A DNA stretch of 64,000 nt, from positions 1-64,000 of the forward strand of contig NZ_JXJP01000003.1 in NCBI RefSeq assembly GCF_000826645.1, read 5' to 3'. The translations under genes and the position numbers were made by a program. Position 1 is the stretch's first letter. Each line of letters begins with the position of its first letter. This DNA is from Psychroserpens mesophilus (lineage in GTDB: Bacteria > Bacteroidota > Bacteroidia > Flavobacteriales > Flavobacteriaceae). Of the stretch, positions 45,931-55,300 are shown in pieces. The notes below the pieces were generated by a model. That model did no database searches, was not told the origin of the DNA, and saw only the letters and a program-made list of their open reading frames with translations.

Positions 45931-46299
45931 ATGAAAACAAAAATCACCACACTATTACTGTTATTAAGTTTAACCTTGGGTTTTGCTCAACAATATCCAC
46001 CAATTAATGATGGGAGCCTTAAAGTTGAAGCTAAGGCAGATTCTATAACTGATGCTTATGATAGAGAACTGTCTATGACTGCAAAACAAAAAGCATTGTT
46101 TAAACTTAAAGTTGAAGACTATTTATTAAGAAAGCAAAACATTGAATCTAAGTATGAAGGACGTAAGCAGCTCACAGCATTAGTAGAATTACAAGCGCAA
46201 GAAACTTTAGACATGAATGACATTTTGACCAGAATCCAAATGCAGGTCTATAAAAAGATTAAGCCTGAAATCCAACCATTAAAAATAGTTAAGCCATGA
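45931..46299 (+). CDS. Small exported helical protein, unknown
   Basis: A 122-residue protein with a signal peptide ending at GFAQ. The mature part is mostly helical and highly charged (TAKQKALFKLKVEDYLLRKQ, IESKYEGRKQLTALVELQ). The pattern slightly recalls small periplasmic Spy/DUF-type proteins, but I cannot assign a family. Likely periplasmic. It is 37 bp before a lipoprotein gene on the same strand, so the two may be co-transcribed. Confidence 0.7.
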   Translation: MKTKITTLLLLLSLTLGFAQQYPPINDGSLKVEAKADSITDAYDRELSMTAKQKALFKLKVEDYLLRKQNIESKYEGRKQLTALVELQAQETLDMNDILTRIQMQVYKKIKPEIQPLKIVKP

Positions 46300-46336
46300 T
46301 AAAAATGGTAATTTTAACATTCATAATTCTTAACAC

Positions 46337-46891
46337 ATGAAATTCATATACAAAGGTTTCTGTGTGTTGATTGTTTTTGGTTTTAGTCTTTTGAGTTCTT
46401 GTGGTTCAAGCAAAACAAAAGTAACTCCAGAACAACTAAATCAACTTGCAGAATTGGTTAATGACAAACATTTTGAAATAGTGTCAGATAGGGCTTATCC
46501 TCAAGTAACTAGTGGTATGGCTTCACTTCAGAATTCTGGTATACTTCCTCAGGGAAGCACTATTAATCAGATTAATTTAATTGGAAATGTTAATTACTTA
46601 CGAATTGTAGGAGACAGTATTTATGCCGAACTGCCTTATTTTGGTGAACGTCGAATGAATGCTGGGTATAATGGTTCTGATACTTCAATAAATATGGAAA
46701 CTATGTTACAGAATTACAGTGTTGAAGCAAATTCTAAAGATCATAGTTATATCATTTCATTTGATGCCAAAACGCAAACAGAGTTACTTTGGTTTACCAT
46801 TACGATATTTCCAAATCTCAATACTTCGATCTTATTAAACAGTTCAACTCGTACGCCTATTCGATATTCAGGAGTGGTTTCCACTAGGTAG
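46337..46891 (+). CDS. DUF4251-type lipoprotein
   Basis: A 184-residue lipoprotein with lipobox SLLSSC (Cys about 22). The domain after it (DKHFEIVSDRAYPQVT, DSIYAELPYFGERRM, TLLQNYSVE-like region) follows the DUF4251 pattern known from many Bacteroidota, whose function is unknown. It is probably envelope-anchored and paired with the small gene upstream. Confidence 0.8.
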   Translation: MKFIYKGFCVLIVFGFSLLSSCGSSKTKVTPEQLNQLAELVNDKHFEIVSDRAYPQVTSGMASLQNSGILPQGSTINQINLIGNVNYLRIVGDSIYAELPYFGERRMNAGYNGSDTSINMETMLQNYSVEANSKDHSYIISFDAKTQTELLWFTITIFPNLNTSILLNSSTRTPIRYSGVVSTR

Positions 46892-46963
46892 CTTATTAGT
46901 GATACTATTTTTTAGTTTCGTTTGATAAATCGTACATCCCTTACTTCTGAATAGATTATATAT

Positions 46964-46971
46964 TATCTTTA
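46964..46971 (+). promoter_or_regulatory. Possible -7 box immediately before the FAD oxidoreductase gene
   Basis: TATCTTTA is a one-mismatch form of TAnnTTTG and ends 4 bp before the ATG at 46976, which would again give a nearly leaderless transcript. Low confidence. Confidence 0.3.
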
Positions 46972-46975
46972 CAAA

Positions 46976-48253
46976 ATGGAAAAGAAAAGCTATAAAATTC
47001 ATATTATTGGAGCAGGCGTGAGTGGTCTAATAGCTGCTAAGGTCCTAGAAGATAACGGATATCATCCAATCATTATTGAGGCCTCAAATCGAGTAGGAGG
47101 TCGCGTTAAAACTGATGTCATCGATGGTTATCAGCTTGATCATGGCTTTCAAGTGTTATTAGATGCTTATCCACAAGCGCAAAAGTATCTTGATTTTAAT
47201 GCATTGGAATTGCAGAAATTTGTGCCAGGTGCAACTATTTTCACTGATGGAAAAAGAAGTACAATTGGTGATCCTTTGAGAGACTGGTCGTTACTATTTT
47301 CAACATTATCCTCGTCTATTGGTACTATTGGTGATAAGCTTAAAATCTTAAAATTAAATTCGACCTTAAAGAAGATTTCTATTGAAACTATCTTTTCTTC
47401 TCCTGAAACTACAACTTTAAGTTATTTAGAATCTAAAGGATTTTCTGAGGATATTATTAACAAGTTTTATAAACCTTTTTTTGCTGGTATTTTTTTAGAA
47501 CCACAATTGAATACATCTAGTCGGATGTTCAAATTTGTCTATAAAATGTTTGGAGAAGGTCATGCCGTCTTACCAAAAGCAGGCATTGAAGCAATACCAA
47601 GATATCTACAAAAACAATTGAAGCAAACATCAATTCGTTTTAATACAAAGGTGACTGCTGTAAATGATGATCATTTGGTTCTAGAGAATGGTGATAAAAT
47701 CCGTACTCATTTTTCAATTATCGCCACAGAAGCAAGCCATCTTATTCCTAATTTAAAACAAACTACGAAATGGAAGTCTTGTGATAACTTGTATTTTACG
47801 ATGGAAACTAGAGCCATTGATAAACCAATTATCGGACTGATATCCGACAGGAATGCACTCATTAATAATCTGTTTTTTCATAGTAGCCTAAATACAGCTT
47901 CGGAAACTGAACGAGAATTACTTTCTGTAACGATTGTTAAAAATCATAATCTTGACGAAAAACGTCTTATTGAAAATGTTCAGATTGAATTAGAAAAATT
48001 ATGCGGTATTTCAAATACACATTTTTTAAAACGTTATCAGATCACAAAAGCTTTACCAGAACTAAATAATCTTCAATATGATTGTTCGCCTACGGAAACC
48101 CAATTAAAACCTACCATATTTCTTGCAGGTGATCAACAGCTAAACGGTTCACTAAATGCTGCCATGTTATCTGGACAACGTGCGGCTGAAGGACTCATAT
48201 TAGCATTGGAAGATGGTTTACGGGTTGAAGAGTTAACTTCAGAATATTTATAA
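46976..48253 (+). CDS. FAD-dependent amine-oxidase-type oxidoreductase
   Basis: A 425-residue flavoprotein. The N-terminal dinucleotide fold is IIGAGVSGLIAAKVLEDNGY, followed by the second motif NRVGGRVKTD (about residues 39-48). The FAD-binding C-terminal motif is FLAGDQQLNGSLNAAMLSGQ. The family includes protoporphyrinogen oxidase, phytoene desaturase and monoamine-oxidase-like enzymes, and the substrate cannot be chosen from motifs. It has no signal peptide. Its stop is 17 bp from the convergent sprF stop. Confidence 0.85.
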   Translation: MEKKSYKIHIIGAGVSGLIAAKVLEDNGYHPIIIEASNRVGGRVKTDVIDGYQLDHGFQVLLDAYPQAQKYLDFNALELQKFVPGATIFTDGKRSTIGDPLRDWSLLFSTLSSSIGTIGDKLKILKLNSTLKKISIETIFSSPETTTLSYLESKGFSEDIINKFYKPFFAGIFLEPQLNTSSRMFKFVYKMFGEGHAVLPKAGIEAIPRYLQKQLKQTSIRFNTKVTAVNDDHLVLENGDKIRTHFSIIATEASHLIPNLKQTTKWKSCDNLYFTMETRAIDKPIIGLISDRNALINNLFFHSSLNTASETERELLSVTIVKNHNLDEKRLIENVQIELEKLCGISNTHFLKRYQITKALPELNNLQYDCSPTETQLKPTIFLAGDQQLNGSLNAAMLSGQRAAEGLILALEDGLRVEELTSEYL

Positions 48254-48270
48254 GTTAATAATCGTAATAC

Positions 48271-49272
48271 TTATCTGTTTGTTCCATTATTTCTATGCTT
48301 TCTGTAACTAGTTCCTCTAGTACAAGCACATTCGCTAATCCCCTGTAATAAATCGATTCCAATAGTAATCACATGTGTTCCTGAATTAAAACCGGAAAGA
48401 TCATTCATCGTCATTTGATAGGCATAGGCAAAATAGAGGCCGTTATGCATAATTCCAGCCATCGGACCAACATTAAGAGGTTTAAAAAATTGATCGTTTA
48501 AAAAGCGATAAGACGCTCCAATCCAATAGTAATCGCCATCTCTATTAAATTTTCTATATTTAAAATTAACATCAGTACTTGAACGGTTGTCACTGTCAAA
48601 CATTTGAAAAAATACCGAAGGTTCAAACTCCACACTATTATTTCGTTTTGGAGAATACACATAACCTGTATATACTTGGTAGTTTAATAGTTTGCTAGGC
48701 TCTAAGCCTATAAAGTCATCAAGGTCTTTACTCAAGAAGTTATTCGCATTAAAACTGAAATAGAAATCTTTATAACGATACAGGAAACCAACATCAAAGT
48801 TATTGTTTGAAATTGCTCTATCATCAGTAATGCTCGGATCAACAATTGGGATTTCTTCAGTTGGACGGAAATTTTCTATATCAATTCTGAAACTGTTAAT
48901 GTTATATGATATTCCGAAAGATAAAAACTGTTTCGAGGTATAATCTAAAATAAGATGATGCGCATACGAGAATTTCACACCTTTCTGACGTGTATTTCCA
49001 TTTCTGTCATTGTATGCTGAAATTCCAACACCTGACCGACTTGCAATTCTAAAATCTGAATAAACCGACTGGTTGTCTGGAGCGTTTTTAATTCCAACCC
49101 ATTGTGTTAATCCGTTAGCTCTAATTTTTAGATTATCTCCAATACCAGCATAAGTAGGGGAAATAACAAAATCGTTATCAGCCAGATATTGAGTCCAAAC
49201 GGGTAAATTTAATTCTTGTCCATAACTAGAAGTAAAGACCAAAAAAAGAATATATAGTGTAATTTTTTTCAT
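48271..49272 (-). CDS. sprF: SprF, PorP/SprF-type T9SS outer-membrane protein
   Basis: A 333-residue outer-membrane beta-barrel with a signal peptide (LYILFLVFTSSYGQ). The PorP/SprF pattern begins LPVWTQYLADNDFVISPTYAG and ends with HVITIGIDL. In Flavobacterium johnsoniae SprF is needed for surface delivery of the SprB adhesin. It is the last gene of the minus-strand operon, 31 bp after the giant sprB-like gene, which matches that order. The C-terminal CACTRGTSYRKHRN tail is basic and unusual. Confidence 0.88.
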   Translation of the reverse strand: MKKITLYILFLVFTSSYGQELNLPVWTQYLADNDFVISPTYAGIGDNLKIRANGLTQWVGIKNAPDNQSVYSDFRIASRSGVGISAYNDRNGNTRQKGVKFSYAHHLILDYTSKQFLSFGISYNINSFRIDIENFRPTEEIPIVDPSITDDRAISNNNFDVGFLYRYKDFYFSFNANNFLSKDLDDFIGLEPSKLLNYQVYTGYVYSPKRNNSVEFEPSVFFQMFDSDNRSSTDVNFKYRKFNRDGDYYWIGASYRFLNDQFFKPLNVGPMAGIMHNGLYFAYAYQMTMNDLSGFNSGTHVITIGIDLLQGISECACTRGTSYRKHRNNGTNR

Positions 49273-49303
49273 TTCATTGTAGTTTATAATTCTTTAGGTA
49301 CAA

Positions 49304-52300
49304 TTACCTGTAAAGTGTAAAATGTCCAACATACTGTCTCTTTAAAATCGGACTGTTAGGGTTAACAACATACCAGTAATCTCCTGTTGGTAATTCTGTT
49401 CCGTTATATCTTCCATCCCAGTATTCACCAACGTTATAAGTGGCTACTTTACGTCCATATCTATCAAAAATATCGAAGGTAAGATTCGGGAAATCTTCAA
49501 CACAACCTGGTGCCCAAGTATCTGTTGTGCCATCTCCATTAGGTGTAAAATAATTTGGAATACAAGGTCCTAAAATGGTAATGTTAATACTGGCAACAGC
49601 CTCACAACCAGCACTATCTTCAACTCTAATGGTGTAAACGCCTTCCGTAGTAACAATAAATGTATTGGTATCACCATAGTCTTGACCGTTAAAATAGAAG
49701 GTATAATTACCAGTTCCTCCAATAGCTTCAGCAATTATCTCACCTGGTTCATCACCTTCAGTAAGAATTAGGGAAATCGGCTCATAATCTTCAATATCGA
49801 ATAATGCTGTTGTTACAATACAACCATTGGTATGACGAACATCAATGTAATGATCAACTCCAGAAACCACATTTGTAAAGACATTACTTATCTGGAAAGG
49901 TCCTCCATCGAGAGAATAGTCTAATTGTGAAAGATCAGTTTCATCTTCATTAATAGTTACAGTAACGATATTAGTCAGCGTATTATTTTCACATAAATAT
50001 TCAATTTCAACTTCAGGATTTATAACCACGGAATTCGGGAATGAAATATTCCATTCAGTTTCACAGCCTTCTGCATCACGTACATAAACAATATGATCTC
50101 CACCAGCTAATCCGTTGAAATCGAAGTTGGTTTGATTCATTGCTCCAGTAGTATAAGGACCATCGTAGGTATCAAGACTCACACTATATGGTAAAGTTCC
50201 GCCAGAAATATCGATGCTAAATTCTCCATTTAATTCGCCATCACAGGTTTCTTCAAACATTGAATTTGGAACAATACTCAAAATAACTTGTTCTGGATTT
50301 GTAATCGTAAAATTGAAAGTGACGTAACAACCTAGTAGATCCTGAACAATCACATCATAAGTTCCAGCAGCTAGATTTTCAAAAACGTTTGTTTCAAAAA
50401 ACTGATTTAACTGTGGTGAAATAGCATATTGAATGGCTCCTGTTCCTCCAGTAGCATTAATTATTAAAACACCATCATCATTACCGCTACACGTGATATT
50501 ATTAACTGTAAATTCAACTTCAAGAGGCGCAGTTGGTTGTGTAATAGTAATTGGTGCAGAAGCCGTTTCACAATCACCACTTACCACATTTACGATATAC
50601 GTTCCTGCTACTAATTCTGTGAAAATTCCAGGACTGTTTTGCGTTGCAGGTATTGTGTTTCCTGCAGAATCTTCTAAGAAATAAACATAATTTCCTAATC
50701 CGCCTTCAGCAGTTGCTATAATAGTTCCATTATTATCACCATTACAGTTTATTGATGGATTTGTAGATTCTAAATTGATGATTAATGAAGGAAGTGGATC
50801 AATAGTAATCTCGTTAGACACATTAGCTATACAACCGTTCACATCTCTAATGTAATATTGATACGTTCCAGAAGGCACCGAAAATGTTGTGGATGAAGTA
50901 AAAGTCCCTAAAACAGTAGTGAATGTACTATCTGCACTATACGTATAAGGTCCGGTTCCTCCTGAAGCACTTAAGGTTAAGGTCGATTCAGTTAAACATG
51001 TTTGTGTTGTTGCAGCTACTAAATTTGCCTCAATAGGTGTAGGCTCAGCAATCACAATTTCTACTGAAGTTAATGAACATTCTAAACTATCAGTTATCGT
51101 TACAGAATATGTTCCAGCTCCTAAATCAGTAAATACGTTTGAGGTCTGTGGTCCTGAAGAACTAACTGTAGGTAAAATAGTATTTAAGGTATATAAATAC
51201 TCAGTTCCTTGTCCGCCAGAAACATTAGTAACTGTTATTGAAGCATTTTGATCACCAAAACAAGGTAAAAGTGTAGTACTCGGAACAAATGTTGCATCAA
51301 TAGGAGTAGGTGCAACTAAAACAACATCTACTGAAGCGATACAACCTTCAGCATCTCTAACATTCACAGTATAGTTACCAGCCGACAAATCCGTAAATGT
51401 TCCATTAGAGGAATATCCAACTGAAGCATCTCCAGTTAATTCATATTCATAAGTTCCCCAACCTCCACTTGCAACTGCCGAAATTGTACCTTCGCTGTTA
51501 TCACAAGTTACGTTAGAAGTTTCAGAAGCTATTAAAGTTAAAGCTTCGTTTGGTGATGAGATGATAACACTTGATGTTACAGAACAAAACGGATTATCAG
51601 TTTCTGTAATGACAACAGAATAGCTTCCTGCAGACATTCCTGTAACAGTTAAAGGATTTGTTGATGTGTTAGCATTTACAACTCCAGTTACAGAACTACC
51701 TAAGCTATCAAATACTTCATAGGTGTAAGTACCAGAATAGCCATTAACATTCATTTCAAACGATCCAGAGTTATCACCAAAGCATGTCACTGATGTTGAA
51801 CTTATTGAAACTGTAGGAGGTATAGCTTCCGGTAACGAGATAGTCACTTCGTTTGTACAAGACGTTACAGTATCTGTAATTGTTATCGTATATATTCCAG
51901 ATGGTACTCCAGTAAAGATGTTACCAGTTAAGTTGATAGAAGCTGGATTCGGATTAATACTGTAAGTATATGAACCAGAACCATTACTTCCAATAACTGT
52001 TATTTCACCATCATCATCACTACAGGTTGTTTGTGCAGTAATGTCTGCTGAAATTTCTATTGGAGCAGCAACGTCAACTGAAACTAAATTTCCACAACCA
52101 TTAACATCTTGAATTTCGATGGTATGTGTTCCAGAAAATAAGTTAGAAATTGTAAAAGGAGCTGTTTGTGTTTGGAAAGCTCCACCATTGATGCTAAAAC
52201 TATATGGTCCAACACCTGCAGTATCTAATGCAACTTCTATTTCAAAGTTCCCTTCGGTTGTTGTACATAAATTATCAACGGTAGCTGAAATTACAGGCGT

Positions 52301-55300
52301 AGGATCCATTGATAAAACCACAACAGGACTACTTTGAATACACCCATAAGCATCAATGACATGTACATAATAGTTTCCAGAATCTAAATTAAAAACACTT
52401 GCAGAAGCCCAGTTTGCATCAGTTGCTAAAGGAGCTCCAGGAGTAGTTGTAACCTGATATAAATAAGGCGCTATACCATTTTGTGCTACAGCACTAATGA
52501 CACCTGAGTTTGCATTACAATTGGCATTTTGATCTATAGAAACTGTCATGTCTAAAAGAAATGCAGATTCCGTAATATTAAACGGACTCGTTACGACACC
52601 ACAACCTGAGTTTGGACCTGATGTTTCAGAAATAGAAACAAAATAGTTTCCAAATGGTAACGGACCTAAATCTGAAACTACAAGTGATCCACCAGCAGGA
52701 ACAACTCCTGAGCCAGTAATACCTGTTGAATTTAGGGTTAATGAATCAAATATTTCGTAATCTACATTAACAGGAGTTCCGTAAACACTATTTATAGTAA
52801 AGGTAACATTACCATCAGCACTACCTGTACAAGTAATATTATTTGAACTTACAGCACTTAGTGTTAATGTTGAATTTGTTGGAATTGGCGTAGTTGCAGG
52901 CTCATAATAGGTGCAATTTGTTGATGCATCATACACTATAAACGTGTAAGTAATTCCTGGAGTTAAACCAGTAAAAGTAGCTGTTTCACTATTTGGTGCA
53001 TCTTCAGGAATCCATGTGCCACCTGGAGGTGGAGGAGGTATAAATCCTTGATAGATATCAAAATAGAAAGGTCCAGCACTACTTAATGAAGAGCCTATAC
53101 TTACAACCGCTTCACCACCAGTAAGACAATCTACTGATGACGTAATTATAATATCTAAATCTGTTGGAGGAGAGGCAACCAGTACATCCTGAACCAATAC
53201 AGAACAACCATTAGCATCTACCACATTGATTTCATATAAACCAAAATCAACGACATCAAAACTTACAGAAGTTGATCCTGCATTATTTAATTCAGAATTT
53301 GAATACCCATTTGTTCCTGTAACAAAATAATTATAAGGTGCAGTTCCGCCAGTTACAGAATTTATAATCACAGAACCTTGAGAAACACCACCTGTAGTAC
53401 ACGTAATATCTACAGTTGTGTAATCTAAAACTATTGGGTCAGGCTCATCTATAGTGATAATTTCGGTTGCTGTACACGATTTAGCATCAGTTACAGTAAC
53501 CGTATATGTTCCTGCTGGTAAACCCGAAGTTTGTGTTCCGTAGTTTGTCGCAGTAGTATCATTATTAATATTAATTACAAAAGGAGGTGTACCTACAGAA
53601 GTGTCAATTGTAATTTCAAGTGCTCCAGTTGCATCACCATGACATTGTATGTTTTGTGTTTGAACGATTAGACTTAAGTCTGGAAATGAAATTGGATTTA
53701 CCGTAATCACTGAAGACTCAGCAGTACAACCATTGGCATCAGTAATTTCAAATTGATAGGTGCCAGCTGTTGCTGTTGTATAATTAAATGTTGCTCCAGT
53801 TGCTCCTAATGAACTGTAAGCACTACCATTAATTGATACTGCATACGTATAAGGCGAAGGTCCAGTAATCGTTCCGTTTATAACAGCATCAGGAGACGCC
53901 GTACAATTTAAATCTTCTGTTAGAATAACATTGACAGTAGGCGTTGGTATAGGGTCTATGGTATACGATTCACTGTAAACACAATCATTTTCATCTCTTA
54001 CCTGAAACGTGTAAGTGCCTGGTTCTAATCCAGAAAACACATTTGAAGTTTGATACGCTGTAGCACTTGCTGCTGGAGCAATGATTTGATACTCTACAGC
54101 TCCAGTTCCTCCTGTTACACCAGTAATAGTGACAGTACTAGTGTTTGTCGGACAAGTAATAGGTGTGTTATCAAATGCTAAATCTGTTGGTGGATTTAAA
54201 GCATCAATTGTAATGTCATTTGTTACAGATGTACAAATATTTGCATCTTGAATGGTTATGGTATATGTTCCAGCGGTTAGGTTAGTAAAAATGTTACTAG
54301 TTTGAAAGTTCACACCATCAATACTATACATATATGGAGCATCTCCACCAGTAACACCAGTCACTGTTATTGTACCTGTTCCATTACAAGTAAAATCTGA
54401 TGTAAGTTCAGCTGTTCCAGAAATAGCATCGCCAGCAAGAATAGTTACTGTTTCAGGAATACTAGTACAAATAGTTGAACTTGTTGAATACTGAACGACC
54501 ACATCATAATCTCCTGCTGTAAGTCCGTTAAATGTATTGTAATTGAAGAAAGTCAGACCTCCATCAATGCTATACTCTAAATTAAATCCGTTTGTAGCAG
54601 TTACATTTATGGTAATTGCTCCAGAATTTCCTGCATCAGCACAGGTAATATCTGTTGTTGTAATATTGAATACAGGTTCTGGAATAGCGTCAACTGTAAT
54701 TGTTGTGCTTGCGCTACAGTTATTCGAATCTACAACAGTAATATCATAAATTCCAGCTGTAGTTACTACGATTTCAGGAACGGTTTGAAAATCTGTTGAC
54801 CCATTAATAAAATAGAAATAAGGAGGCGTTCCACCTTCAGGATACACCGTTATTTCACCATCAGAACATGTTAACGGAACTGTAATAGCAGCCGTAACTG
54901 TTAGTAAAGGAGGTTCGATAATAGTGATGTCTTCAGAGAATGTACAGCCATTTTCAGTTTCAACGGTTGCTGTGTATGTTCCTGGATTTAAGTTTTCAAA
55001 AATATAGGTATTTTCTACAATTGGTCCAACACTATTAACTAATGTTGCTCCTTGATATAGCGCATATGAATATTGAGGATCAACATCATTTGCAGCTAAT
55101 TGAATGCTTCCCAAATCGCCATGACAAAGTGGTTGTAGAATTGTTGTCGAAACTGTAAAATCTCGATCTCTAATCAGAACATCTAAAACAGTAAATACAC
55201 ATGGATTAGTAGGTACACCTATTTGTCTTACGTAAACAGTGTAATTTCCAGCTGTAGTTACCGTGAATACATTGCTGGTCTGGAAATTCACATTGTCTAA